This document shows positions 26,672 through 34,980 of a stretch of 64,000 nt of DNA, in pieces (positions within the stretch are counted from its first letter, which is position 1; every line of letters begins with the position of its first letter). The stretch is taken from contig CAWFPB010000002.1 in the NCBI GenBank assembly GCA_963817755.1, forward strand, positions 857,514 through 921,513. Direction: 5' to 3'. The translations under genes and the position numbers were made by a program. The notes under the pieces were generated by a model. That model ran no database searches and had not been told where the DNA came from. It worked only from the letters and a program-made list of their open reading frames with translations. Source of the stretch: Oleiagrimonas sp963817755 (GTDB lineage Bacteria; Pseudomonadota; Gammaproteobacteria; Xanthomonadales; Rhodanobacteraceae).

Positions 26672-27720
26672 TTGCCGGCATCCTTCGACGGTGGCGATGC
26701 GGTGCCCGCGCTGGCCGGCGCATCGATGCCGCTGCGCAGTTTCAGGCCCTTGATATGGATGTCGCCCATATCCAGTTCGTCGGCATCGACGCTGCCCTTC
26801 AGGGGCGGAGGCGTCAGTGCGCCTGGGCGGTAGGTTCCGACAAGGCTCTGCCACCAGTCCGACAGTTGCTGCGGCGACAGGTGCATGTCCGCCCGACCGG
26901 ATGGCCCGTCGATCTTCATGTGCAAGGTGCCGGTGACGGGGACATCCGATTGCAAGGAGACGCGGTATGGATTGCCTGCCTGCGCCTGCATGGTGCCGGC
27001 CAGGTTCAGCTGCAGCCGTTCTCCGCCCGACCATCTCGCCGTGCCTTGCAGTTGCGCTCCAGCCTGCTTGCCGGAGCGGATCCCCAAGCGCAGTTCATCC
27101 AGCACGATGCCGCCATCGGCAGCGGTGCGTGGCGTGAACTGGAGCTTCAGCAGGCCTTGCTTGCCGGAATCCAGTTGCGCCTGCGCATCCAGCGTGAAAG
27201 GGCGGCGGGGTGTCAGGGCACCAGTATGCAGGTCGATGTCCTGCAGCAGCAGCTGGTTGTCGCGCACCAGCGCGCCGTTGCGAATGGTGATGCCGGTATC
27301 GATGCGCGGCAGGGTCGGCGGCTGGCCGCTGGCGACTGGCAGGTTGGCCAACGCCCGCTGCAGCTGGCCCAGGTCCAGTCGCGGGGCATCCACTTCCAGC
27401 GTGGTGATGGCGGCATCGCCGCCGAGCACGGTACGCCAGGGCACCACGATGCGACCGCCATCGGCGACCAGCAACGGATTGGACTGGCCCTGTACGAACA
27501 GTTGCAGGCCCTCCAGGCGCACCCCGGGGCGGGGCCACAGCGTGGGGTGGGCGGGAGCGGTCAGGTTCAGTTCCAGTCCGGCTTCGCTTGCACTTGCACG
27601 CAGGCTTCGGGTGAAGCGTTCGGGGCGCAGCATCACGTAGGCCAGCACCAGCGCCGACGCCAGGACCACCAGGACGGTGGCGGATATGGCGATCAGCGTG
27701 ATGCGCAGCCGGCGGCTCAT
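26668..27720 (-). CDS. AsmA-family inner-membrane-anchored protein
   Basis: A 350-residue protein with one N-terminal membrane helix (LIAISATVLVVLASALVLAY, residues 8-27). A long beta-rich periplasmic body follows, opening with the AsmA-like sequence LELNLTAPAHPTLWPRPGVR. The family (AsmA/YicH/TamB-like) forms periplasm-spanning beta-groove proteins linked to outer-membrane phospholipid transport and assembly. No catalytic residues are expected. It is at the short end for AsmA relatives (often 550-700 residues) and lacks a recognisable C-terminal domain, so YicH-like is only a guess. Its ATG (27720) overlaps the ftsY TGA by four bases and its stop overlaps mutY, placing it inside the ftsY-asmA-mutY-yggX operon. 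Confidence 0.78.
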   Translation of the reverse strand: MSRRLRITLIAISATVLVVLASALVLAYVMLRPERFTRSLRASASEAGLELNLTAPAHPTLWPRPGVRLEGLQLFVQGQSNPLLVADGGRIVVPWRTVLGGDAAITTLEVDAPRLDLGQLQRALANLPVASGQPPTLPRIDTGITIRNGALVRDNQLLLQDIDLHTGALTPRRPFTLDAQAQLDSGKQGLLKLQFTPRTAADGGIVLDELRLGIRSGKQAGAQLQGTARWSGGERLQLNLAGTMQAQAGNPYRVSLQSDVPVTGTLHMKIDGPSGRADMHLSPQQLSDWWQSLVGTYRPGALTPPPLKGSVDADELDMGDIHIKGLKLRSGIDAPASAGTASPPSKDAGK

Positions 27721-28772
27721 GCGGTGCCGTCTTCCCCGGCGGGCAACAGGCCGTCGACGTAGGCCGCGGGATCGAAGGGTCGGAGATCGGCGATGCCCTC
27801 GCCCAGCCCGATGAAGCGGATCGGCAAGCCGAACTCGCGTGCCAGCGCGAACACCACGCCGCCACGGGCGGTGCCATCGAGCTTGGTCACGACCAGGCCG
27901 GTGACGCCGATGGCCTGGTGGAACTGGCGCACCTGGCTGACCGCGTTCTGGCCGGTGGTGCCGTCGATCACCATCAGCACCTCGTGGGGCGCGTCGGCGT
28001 CGATTTTCTTGAGCACGCGGGCGATCTTGCCCAGTTCGTCCATCAGGCCGCCCTGGGTGTGCAGGCGACCGGCGGTATCGGCGATGAGCAGGTCGGTGTT
28101 GCGCGCCCTTGCGCCCTGCAGGGCATCGAAGATGACACTGGCCGAGTCCGAGCCCTGGCCCTGCGCGATCACCGGCACGTCGTTGCGCTGGCCCCAGGTC
28201 TGGAGCTGCTCGACGGCGGCGGCGCGGAAGGTGTCGCCGGCCGCCAGCATCACCGAGCGGCCCTGGTTGCGGCAGTGATGGGCCAGTTTGCCGATGGTGG
28301 TGGTCTTGCCCACGCCGTTGACGCCGACCACCAGCAGCACGAACGGCTTGTGCGTATCCAGGTCGAGCGGTGCGGCCACCGGCTCGAGGATGTCCAGCAG
28401 GTCCTGGCGCAGCGCTCGACGCAGCGCCGCGGCATCGGCGAACTCGCGCTTGCGCATGCGTTGGCGCAGGTCCTCGACCAACGTGGTGCTGGCGGTGACG
28501 CCGACGTCGGAGGTCAGCAGGATGGTTTCCAGTTCGTCGAGCAGGGCATCGTCCAGCTGGGCGTGGCGACGAAACAGTCCGCCCAGGCCGCGCGCGATGC
28601 CGCTGCCGGACAAGCGCGCGCGCCACGACCGGGACGACGTGTCCGCGCCACTTTCCGGGGCATCCGCGGGAGCGGGCATCGTGGAATCGCGAGCGGCTTC
28701 GTCTGCGTCGGCCTCGGGGCGGTCGGCCTTGTCGGCGCCGGTGTCTTTCTTCTTCTTCAGGAACTTGAGCAT
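27717..28772 (-). CDS. ftsY: Signal recognition particle receptor FtsY
   Basis: A 351-residue SRP GTPase that docks SRP-ribosome complexes at the Sec translocon. Residues 1-50 are an acidic, low-complexity linker after the basic MLKFLKKKK start, which helps membrane association. N domain about 60-135; G domain with G1 GVNGVGKTTT (150-159), GDTFRAAAVEQLQTWGQRN, G3 ADTAGRLHTQ, G4 TKLDGTARGG and GLGEGIADLRPF. All five GTPase motifs of the SRP family are intact. The A domain is shorter than in E. coli (351 versus about 497 residues), as is usual in many bacteria. It is the first gene of the minus-strand operon and is divergent from rsmD with 99 bases between starts. Confidence 0.96.
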   Translation of the reverse strand: MLKFLKKKKDTGADKADRPEADADEAARDSTMPAPADAPESGADTSSRSWRARLSGSGIARGLGGLFRRHAQLDDALLDELETILLTSDVGVTASTTLVEDLRQRMRKREFADAAALRRALRQDLLDILEPVAAPLDLDTHKPFVLLVVGVNGVGKTTTIGKLAHHCRNQGRSVMLAAGDTFRAAAVEQLQTWGQRNDVPVIAQGQGSDSASVIFDALQGARARNTDLLIADTAGRLHTQGGLMDELGKIARVLKKIDADAPHEVLMVIDGTTGQNAVSQVRQFHQAIGVTGLVVTKLDGTARGGVVFALAREFGLPIRFIGLGEGIADLRPFDPAAYVDGLLPAGEDGTA

Positions 28773-28871
28773 GGGGGTGGGAATGACGACAATCCGGGGC
28801 GTCATGCTACCACCCGGAACCCTGATGAAAGCTGAGCGTCGCGGCCGCAGCACGGTGTGCGGGAACCAACG

Positions 28872-29459
28872 ATGAAGCGGCCTGCAGCCCGCGGACCGGG
28901 CAAGGTGCGCATCCTCGGCGGCCGCCTGCGCGGTTCGCTGCTCGCGGTGGGCGACGCGCCGGGCCTGCGTCCCACGCCGGCGCGCGTGCGCGAGACCGTG
29001 TTCAACTGGCTGCAGCCGGTGCTGGACGGGGCGCGCTGCCTGGACCTGTTCGCCGGCACCGGGGCGCTCGGCATCGAGGCGCTCTCGCGCGGGGCGGCGG
29101 AGGCGCTGTTCATCGAGCAGGACCGGGACGCCGCGCGCCTGCTCGATGCCAACCTGGCGCGACTCAGGCAGGACCGGGGTCGGGTGCAGCGGGCCGACGT
29201 GCTGGCGTTTCTCGACGGCACCCCCGAGCCGTTCGACATCGTGTTCATGGATCCCCCGTTTGCCCGCGAGTGGTGGACCCCAGTGGCGCAGCGGCTGGAG
29301 GAGGGCGGCTGGCTGCGGCCGGGTGCCTGGATCTACGTCGAGTCCCCGGCCGGCCATGTCCCCGATGTTCCGGCATCGTGGAGACCGCATCGCGAACGCG
29401 TCGCCGGCGAGGTGCGGTATGCGCTTTATCGTCGCGCGAAAGGCGATGGGCTAGACTGA
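28872..29459 (+). CDS. rsmD: 16S rRNA (guanine966-N2)-methyltransferase RsmD
   Basis: A 195-residue SAM methyltransferase acting on the small ribosomal subunit. VRILGGRLRGSLL and LRPTPARVRETVFNWL form the family N-terminus, CLDLFAGTGALGIEALSRG is motif I, and DIVFMDPPF contains the catalytic (D/N)PPY-type motif as DPPF. Length matches the family. ATG 28872 is chosen; a GTG at 28857 would add five residues. It precedes coaD on the same strand, as in many gammaproteobacteria, with an 82-base gap. The divergent ftsY-rsmD pair is also conserved widely. Confidence 0.95.
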   Translation: MKRPAARGPGKVRILGGRLRGSLLAVGDAPGLRPTPARVRETVFNWLQPVLDGARCLDLFAGTGALGIEALSRGAAEALFIEQDRDAARLLDANLARLRQDRGRVQRADVLAFLDGTPEPFDIVFMDPPFAREWWTPVAQRLEEGGWLRPGAWIYVESPAGHVPDVPASWRPHRERVAGEVRYALYRRAKGDGLD

Positions 29460-29541
29460 TATGCATTGCGCCGGCGCGCGAAGCGCGTGCTTACCGGCAG
29501 GACATTGACATCGCGGCACGCTGCCGCAAGGTTCCCGTGAC

Positions 29542-30051
29542 ATGCCTACGACCGACGCCTCCGCGACCCGCGTGGCCGTCTATCCCGGAACATTCGACCC
29601 GATCACCAACGGTCATGCCGACCTGGTGGCGCGGGCCGCGCCGCTGTTCAACCGCGTGGTGGTCGCGGTTGCCGACAGTCGCGGGAAGGGGCCCTGCTTC
29701 AGTCTCCAGGAGCGCATCGATATGGCGCGCAAGGCATTGGAAGGGCTGGAAAATGTCGAGGTTCGCGGCTTCAATACCCTGCTCGCGAACCTGGTGCGGG
29801 ACATCGGTGCCGGAGTGATCCTGCGCGGTCTGCGCGCGGTCTCCGATTTCGAATACGAGTTCCAGCTGGCGAGCATGAACCGCCACCTGATCCCCACGGC
29901 CGAGACCCTGTTCCTGACCCCGGCCGAGCAGTACAGCTTCATCTCCTCCTCGCTGGTGCGCGAGATTGCGCGTCTCGGCGGCGACGTCAGCAAATTCGTG
30001 CACCCGTTGGTACAGCAGGCATTGCAGGCACGCTGGAATACACCCGGCTGA
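29542..30051 (+). CDS. coaD: Phosphopantetheine adenylyltransferase CoaD
   Basis: A 169-residue nucleotidyltransferase making dephospho-CoA from 4'-phosphopantetheine and ATP. The AVYPGTFDPITNGHADLV segment holds the nucleotidyltransferase T/HxGH motif (NGH at 23-25). LRGLRAVSDFEYEFQLASMN and the C-terminal ISSSLVREIARLGGDV are the diagnostic CoaD blocks. Length and all conserved residues fit. It follows rsmD and is followed by a small lipoprotein gene and yfhL. The gap to rsmD contains a GC-rich hairpin-like stretch but no clear promoter. Confidence 0.96.
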   Translation: MPTTDASATRVAVYPGTFDPITNGHADLVARAAPLFNRVVVAVADSRGKGPCFSLQERIDMARKALEGLENVEVRGFNTLLANLVRDIGAGVILRGLRAVSDFEYEFQLASMNRHLIPTAETLFLTPAEQYSFISSSLVREIARLGGDVSKFVHPLVQQALQARWNTPG

Positions 30052-30100
30052 GCAACCGCGCTATGCTTGCGTAATGTGTTCGACAACCAAGGTGACGACA

Positions 30101-30607
30101 ATGCGCAAACTGGCAATCATCGCAATGCTGGCCCTGGCTGGAGTGTTCACCCTTTCGGCCTGCGGCAAGAAGGGCGGTGAGGCGCAACAGACCCAGCAGG
30201 CCGCGAAGCTGACCAAGCCGACCAACCCCGAGAACAAGCCGGCGTGGCAGGCCTACCTGGGCCAGGTGTTGCAGGACGGCAACTACATGAAGGGCATGAC
30301 CGGCGACCAGCCCTACGTCTACTACGTCGCTCCGGGCGACAGCGACAAGGATGCCGCCGAGCGTCAGCGCCAGCTGAACAATGTCAGCGACACCATCGCC
30401 CGCGGCGTGCTGCCGGGCTACCTGATGGCTTTTGCCGGTCCGTCCTCGACGCAGACCGCGGACCTGGTCGAGCAGGCCTTCCAGGATGCCAAGCCGGGCT
30501 CGCTGAACAAGGTCATCGTGGTGTTCGTGGGCGACAAGGCCCAGGAGGACCAGGTGGCCAAGGTGGTCAAGCCGACCGGCGCAACCTTCCGTTTCGCCCA
30601 GATGTAA
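30101..30607 (+). CDS. Small lipoprotein of unknown function
   Basis: A 168-residue protein whose signal peptide MRKLAIIAMLALAGVFTLSA ends at a lipobox LSAC (Cys21). The mature protein is soluble and short, rich in Gln/Lys near the start (a tether), then a compact domain with YYVAPGDSDKDAAERQRQLN and a KVIVVFVGDKAQEDQVAKVV strand. I recognise no characterised family. ATG 30101 is the only start that leaves a proper signal peptide. It sits between coaD and the yfhL ferredoxin on the same strand, in a neighbourhood otherwise of housekeeping genes; its role there is unknown. Confidence 0.8.
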   Translation: MRKLAIIAMLALAGVFTLSACGKKGGEAQQTQQAAKLTKPTNPENKPAWQAYLGQVLQDGNYMKGMTGDQPYVYYVAPGDSDKDAAERQRQLNNVSDTIARGVLPGYLMAFAGPSSTQTADLVEQAFQDAKPGSLNKVIVVFVGDKAQEDQVAKVVKPTGATFRFAQM

Positions 30608-30672
30608 GACTTTCACGGGTCCTGCCCGCGGCCATGGTTGCCGCGGGCGGTCCCTTGACCGTTGTTCGACCC

Positions 30673-30927
30673 ATGGCACTGAAGATTCTCGACACCTGCA
30701 TCAATTGCGACGTGTGCGAGCCAGTATGTCCGAACCAGGCGATTTCGCTGGGCGAGGAGTACTACGAGATCGACCCGGACCGCTGTACCGAGTGCGTGGG
30801 GCATTTCGACGAGCCGCAGTGCGTCGAAGTGTGCCCGGTCGAGTGCATCCCCAAGGATCCCGGTCACGTCGAGACCGCCGAGCAGCTCCAGCGCAAGTAC
30901 CGTGCGCTGATGAGCGAGGTCGGCTGA
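30673..30927 (+). CDS. yfhL: YfhL-type 2[4Fe-4S] ferredoxin
   Basis: An 84-residue ferredoxin of the YfhL/allochromatium type. DTCINCDVCEPVCPNQAI is the first C-x2-C-x2-C-x3-C cluster site; DRCTECVGHFDEPQCVEVCP is the second, with the C-x2-C-x8-C-x3-C spacing that defines this family. This gives two [4Fe-4S] clusters of low potential. It probably donates electrons to a biosynthetic or repair enzyme; the partner is not known. The ATG at 30673 matches the family start MALKI. It is placed after coaD, as in many Pseudomonas and Xanthomonas genomes. Confidence 0.95.
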   Translation: MALKILDTCINCDVCEPVCPNQAISLGEEYYEIDPDRCTECVGHFDEPQCVEVCPVECIPKDPGHVETAEQLQRKYRALMSEVG

Positions 30928-30977
30928 GGTCCAGGCCCGCGCCGCGCGCTCTCGCCCCTTATCAAGCGAGGTCACAC

Positions 30978-31839
30978 ATGCAACTGTGGTCGATGCCCGG
31001 AAATACCCAGCGTCTGGATGGCGGTGCGATGTTCGGAAATGCACCGAAGGCACTGTGGTCGCGCTGGGTCGAGCCGGACGAGCACAACCGCATCCCGCTG
31101 GCCTGCCGCTGCCTGCTGGTCAAGGACCTGGACGGCGCCACGGTGCTGTTCGAAACCGGCATCGGGGCCTTCTTCGAACCGAAACTGCGCGAGCGTTATG
31201 GCGTGGTCGAGTCGCGCCACGTGCTGCTCGAATCGCTGGCCGAGGCCGGCGTGTCGCACGAGGACATCGACGTGGTGGTGCTCTCGCACCTGCATTTCGA
31301 CCACGCCGGGGGCCTGCTCGAGGCCTGGCAGGAAGGGTGCGAATCCGCGGCTGCTGTTCCCCAACGCGACGTTCCTGGTCAGTAGCGGACACTGGCAGCG
31401 TGCCCGCCATCCGCATCCACGCGACCGTGCCTCGTTCATTCCGGAGCTTCCCGGCCTGCTGCAGGACAGCGGACGGCTGGAGCTGGTCGATGGTGAACAT
31501 TCCCGGCGCCTGGGCGACGCGGTGCGCTTCCACTATTCGCAGGGTCACACGCCCGGCCTGATGCTGTCGGAAATCGGCGGGGACGGCGGCCTGGTGTTCT
31601 GCGCCGACCTGATTCCCGGCCGACCCTGGGTGCACGTACCGATCACCATGGGTTACGACCGCTACCCGGAATGCCTGATCGACGAGAAGCGGGTGTTCCT
31701 CGAGGACATGCTCGAACGTGACGTGCGCCTGTACTTCACCCATGATGCCGAGTGCGCCATGGCGCGGCTGACGCGCGACGAGCGCGGTCGCTTTGCCTGT
31801 ACCGAGGCGTGCCAGACGCTGGCCGGCGAGGTATGGTGA
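30978..31839 (+). pseudogene. Metallo-beta-lactamase-fold hydrolase, single frameshift
   Basis: The N-terminal frame gives MQLWSMPGNTQRLDGGAMFG and VVLSHLHFDHAGGLLEAW, the HxHxDH zinc-binding motif of the metallo-beta-lactamase fold. The frame then fails near 31340. The other frame continues without gap: NPRLLFPNATFLVSSGHWQR, HYSQGHTPGLML (second zinc histidine), LVFCADLIPG (bridging aspartate) and YFTHDAECAM. The joined protein would be about 286 residues. Dropping one G from the GGG at 31336-31338 restores one perfect frame, so sequencing error or a recent mutation is likely. Probable role: hydrolase of lactone or thioester type; no substrate evidence. Confidence 0.8.
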
Positions 31840-31876
31840 GCGCGGTCACCAGGGGGATGCACGGGCGGATTTTTCG

Positions 31877-32908
31877 ATGAAGCGCGACGCCAGGCCGTTG
31901 TGGATGTTGCTCGGCGGCAGCACGCTGCTGCTGGTGGCCATGGCCATCCTGGCCGGCAACGAAAGCCGCGTGCTGACGTATCGCGCGGCCGCGATGCGAC
32001 ACGGCGGGGTGGTCGTTGATGCCACTCATACCGGGCCGGGCAGTGGCAACGACGGCGAGATGGTGCTGGTCTCGGGCAGGCCGCGCATCGTCAAGCCGGC
32101 GGTCGATCGCCAGTTCGGGGTGCGCGCCGACGTGCCGATCCTGTGGCGGGTCACCGAGATGTTCCAGTGGCGCCAGATCGAATATGCGGGCTCGACCTCC
32201 TACGAGCTGGAATGGGTCGACCATCCGGTCGATTCGAGCATTTTCGATCAACCCGCCCATCATCGGAATCCCGCGGCGATGCCGTTCGGCAGCGCTCGCT
32301 ATCTGGCCGGCGAAGTGCGCCTGGACGGATTCCTGCTCAGCCGCAAGCTGGTCCTGGCCATGCCCGGCCGCAAGGACGTCACCCCCGATTTCAGCCAGCT
32401 GCATCCCAACCTGGCGGCCAGCTTCCGCACGTACAAGGGAGCGCTGATGACCAGCGAGGATCCGGATTCGCCGCAACTGGGCGACGTGCGGGTGAGCTGG
32501 CGCGGGGCGCCGGACCAGGTGGTGACCATCATCGCGCAGAACCAGGACGGCACGCTGGTGCCGGCCCAGGGCGTGAAGGATGGATCCGGTTTCCAGCTGC
32601 AGGTCGGCCGGCTCCAGGTCATGGACCTGCAACCGGACCTGCCGGACCCGCCGTTCCTGCCCTGGGTCTGGCGGGTGCTGGCGATGGTGCTGGCGGTGGT
32701 CGGAGCGAGGGTCCTGCTGGAGGGTGCGCCGGTGCGGCGAGCGGGCGTGCTGCCAGCGCTGGGCATGGCCGTCACCCTGGTCTGTGGCTTGAGCGGCGTG
32801 ATGTGGCTGCCGGCCCGCATCGACATCGGCGTGCTGCTGGTCGGCGGCGCCCTGCTGTCGCTGGGTATCACCGCCTGGCGCATGTACGAGCGCCTGCCGG
32901 AGGGTTGA
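31877..32908 (+). CDS. TMEM43-family membrane protein
   Basis: A 343-residue membrane protein. An N-terminal helix (LWMLLGGSTLLLVAMAILAG) is followed by a roughly 220-residue soluble beta-rich domain and a C-terminal cluster of three hydrophobic helices (from WVWRVLAMVLAVVGARVLL). FGVRADVPILWRVTEMFQWR and YELEWVDHPVDSSIFDQP, then HRNPAAMPFGS, match the TMEM43/LUMA family, which also occurs in animals at the inner nuclear membrane. The bacterial function is unknown; the large loop should face the periplasm. It is downstream of the metallo-hydrolase with 37 bases between. ATG 31877 follows the weak site GGATTTTTCG. Confidence 0.8.
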   Translation: MKRDARPLWMLLGGSTLLLVAMAILAGNESRVLTYRAAAMRHGGVVVDATHTGPGSGNDGEMVLVSGRPRIVKPAVDRQFGVRADVPILWRVTEMFQWRQIEYAGSTSYELEWVDHPVDSSIFDQPAHHRNPAAMPFGSARYLAGEVRLDGFLLSRKLVLAMPGRKDVTPDFSQLHPNLAASFRTYKGALMTSEDPDSPQLGDVRVSWRGAPDQVVTIIAQNQDGTLVPAQGVKDGSGFQLQVGRLQVMDLQPDLPDPPFLPWVWRVLAMVLAVVGARVLLEGAPVRRAGVLPALGMAVTLVCGLSGVMWLPARIDIGVLLVGGALLSLGITAWRMYERLPEG

Positions 32909-32933
32909 GGCTTCCGGCCCGCACGAGGGCGGA

Positions 32934-33485
32934 TCAGCCGAACGCCTCCGGGTGTTCCAGGAACCACAGGCCGGCGAACAGCTTGGGATCGATGGAATAG
33001 CCCTTGCCGGCCATCTCCACCAGCCACGCACCGGCTTCGGTGCGCGCAATCTCGTGCACCGTGATGTCCTCGCTCTCGTCGCCGCCCCCCGGTCCGGTGC
33101 GGTGCAGTCCGGAGGCGCGCACGAACACCATCATCTCGGTGCTCATGCCGGCCGAGGACGGTCCGGCGTGGACGTATTCGACCTTCTCGCAGGCATAGCC
33201 GGTTTCTTCCTCCAGTTCGCGCCGGGCGGCCACCAGTGCGTCCTCGTCGGCCTGTTCGGCGAGGTCGCCGACCAGGCCGGCCGGCATCTCGATGGTCCTG
33301 CACGCGATCGGCACGCGGTACTGCTCGACGAACAGCACCTTGTCCTCCGGCGTGACCGCGATGATGATCGCCGCGCCGCCGGGGTTGTTGCGCTCGACGT
33401 ACTCCCAGTGGCCGCGCCGGCGCAGGGTCAGCCAGCAGCCGCGGTACAGGGTCTCGGGCGTTTCCGGGTCGGCTTGCGAGGTCAT
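32934..33485 (-). CDS. Nudix hydrolase, ADP-sugar pyrophosphatase-like
   Basis: A 183-residue protein with a Nudix box, seen as LVAARRELEEETGYACE near residue 84, and the upstream KVLFVEQYRVPIACRTIEMP block typical of ADP-ribose/ADP-sugar pyrophosphatases, where the E-x-P segment orders the substrate pocket. The likely reaction is hydrolysis of a nucleoside diphosphate sugar to AMP plus sugar phosphate. The spacing from the first Nudix glycine is longer than the textbook box. The ATG overlaps the exonuclease TGA by four bases, so it is the last gene of the cdd-nitroreductase-exonuclease-Nudix operon. Confidence 0.88.
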   Translation of the reverse strand: MTSQADPETPETLYRGCWLTLRRRGHWEYVERNNPGGAAIIIAVTPEDKVLFVEQYRVPIACRTIEMPAGLVGDLAEQADEDALVAARRELEEETGYACEKVEYVHAGPSSAGMSTEMMVFVRASGLHRTGPGGGDESEDITVHEIARTEAGAWLVEMAGKGYSIDPKLFAGLWFLEHPEAFG

Positions 33486-34399
33486 GCGGAAGATCCATCC
33501 AGGGCGTGGAGGCGGGTACGGGTCAGCGGGCCGAATCGCAGCTGTTCGCACAGGTTTTCCAGTTGCGCGCGGTCGGTGGACCGGCGACGCAGCACGTCGG
33601 CCTGTTCGGGCACGGGCGCGTCCAGGGCGATGCGCGTGATGCGCGCGAACAGGCGTGCCATGTCGGCGTGTTCGCGCAGTCGCCGGGCGCAGGCCGCGGC
33701 GCCGCGGATGCGCAGGAACGGTACTTCCTCGACGCGATCGAGCAGCGACTCCAGGTCGCCGAAATGGGCCAGCAGCGCCGCGGCGGTCTTGGCGCCGACG
33801 CCGGGCACGCCGGGGATGTTGTCCACGGCATCGCCGGTCAGTGCCAGGTAGTCGGCCACCTGGTGCGGATGCACGCCGAGTTTTTCGTGCACGCCGCCCG
33901 GCCCCCAGCGACGGTTGCGGGCGAAATCCCACTGCCGGTCGTGCTCGCCGAGCAGCTGACCGAAATCCTTGTCAGCGGAGACGATCACGCTGTCGATGCC
34001 CTGGGCGCGCAGCGTCCACAGCATCGAGCCGATCAGGTCGTCGGCCTCGAAGGTGTGGTCGGCCAGCACGGTCACGCCCATGGCGGCGGTGACGGCCCGG
34101 CACAGCGCGAACTGGCGTTCCAGGTCGGGCGGCGGCAGGTCGCGATTGGCCTTGTAGGGCGGGTACAGGTTGTTGCGGAACGAGGTGGTCAGCGAGGCGT
34201 CGAAGGCCACCATGATGTGCTCGGGCCGCTCGCGTTCGATCAGTTCGCACAAGAAGCGTGTGTAGCCGTGCACGGCGTTGACCGGCTGGCCTTCGGTGTC
34301 GCGGAAATCGTCCGGCATCGAGTGCCAGGCGCGGAACACGTACAGGCTGCCGTCGACCAGGTAGGCCGGCTTGGGCGAGGGCGTGTCGCGGCCGCTCAC
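33482..34399 (-). CDS. 5'-3' exonuclease / flap endonuclease, Xni-like
   Basis: A 305-residue PIN-like nuclease related to the 5' nuclease domain of DNA polymerase I. AYLVDGSLYVFRAWHSMPDD is the first metal-binding block, followed by VNAVHGYTRFLCEL. VAFDASLTTSFRNNLYPPYK contains the active-site aspartate and arginines, FEADDLIGSM the acidic cluster, VIVSADKDFGQLL the next aspartates, and DNIPGVPGVGAKTAAALLA the helix-hairpin-helix. It lacks a polymerase domain, as in the Xni/ExoIX type. The GTG start at 34399 overlaps the nitroreductase TGA (GTGA). The role is flap or primer processing. Confidence 0.88.
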   Translation of the reverse strand: MSGRDTPSPKPAYLVDGSLYVFRAWHSMPDDFRDTEGQPVNAVHGYTRFLCELIERERPEHIMVAFDASLTTSFRNNLYPPYKANRDLPPPDLERQFALCRAVTAAMGVTVLADHTFEADDLIGSMLWTLRAQGIDSVIVSADKDFGQLLGEHDRQWDFARNRRWGPGGVHEKLGVHPHQVADYLALTGDAVDNIPGVPGVGAKTAAALLAHFGDLESLLDRVEEVPFLRIRGAAACARRLREHADMARLFARITRIALDAPVPEQADVLRRRSTDRAQLENLCEQLRFGPLTRTRLHALDGSSA

Positions 34400-34980
34400 G
34401 GCGTCCAGGTGCTCGCGATCCGTTCCAGCGGCGGGCGATCCCGGCTCGGGACCTCCAGCTGTGGGGTGCCGATGTGCACGAAGCCGATCACGCGTTCGTC
34501 GTCGGAAAGGCCCAGCAGGGCCGCGGCGTCGCGGTCGTAGGCGGCCCAGCCGGTGAGCCACTGCGCCCCGTAGCCCATGGCCTGCGCGCCCAGCAGCAGG
34601 TTGTAGGCCACGCAGCCGGCGGACAGGAGCTGTTCCTGCTCGGGGATGCGTCCTTCCTGCACGCGGGCGATGACCGCCACCACCAGCGGCGCGAAGGTGT
34701 AGCGCCGGCTTTCCTTGTCGCGGCGCGCGGGCGGCAGGTCGGGGTCCTTGCGCACCGCGATGTCCAGCAGCCGGCGGCCGAATGCCAGCTTGTCCTCGCC
34801 CTCGAGCGTGATCAGGCGCCAGGGCGTGAGCTTGCCGTGGTCGGGTACGCGGATGGCAGCGGCAAGCAGGCGTTCGAGTTCGTCGGCGTCGGGTCCGGGG
34901 GGCGCAAGCTGGCGCGAGGGGACCGAGCAGCGTTCGTTGAGCACGTGAAGCGGGTCGTTGTTCGGTGTTTCGTCGTTCAT
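34396..34980 (-). CDS. Nitroreductase-family flavoprotein, YdjA-like
   Basis: A 194-residue FMN-dependent oxidoreductase. RCSVPSRQLAPPGP is the FMN-phosphate-binding arginine/serine region, AAIRVPDHGKLTPWRLITLE is the family block (the usual A--APS----PW), and GYGAQWLTGWAAYDRD with FVHIGTPQ is the C-terminal half. Length fits the small YdjA subgroup. It likely reduces quinones or nitro compounds using NADPH; the physiological substrate is unknown. It is co-translated with its neighbours: its ATG overlaps the cdd TGA, and its own stop overlaps the exonuclease GTG. Confidence 0.88.
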   Translation of the reverse strand: MNDETPNNDPLHVLNERCSVPSRQLAPPGPDADELERLLAAAIRVPDHGKLTPWRLITLEGEDKLAFGRRLLDIAVRKDPDLPPARRDKESRRYTFAPLVVAVIARVQEGRIPEQEQLLSAGCVAYNLLLGAQAMGYGAQWLTGWAAYDRDAAALLGLSDDERVIGFVHIGTPQLEVPSRDRPPLERIASTWTP

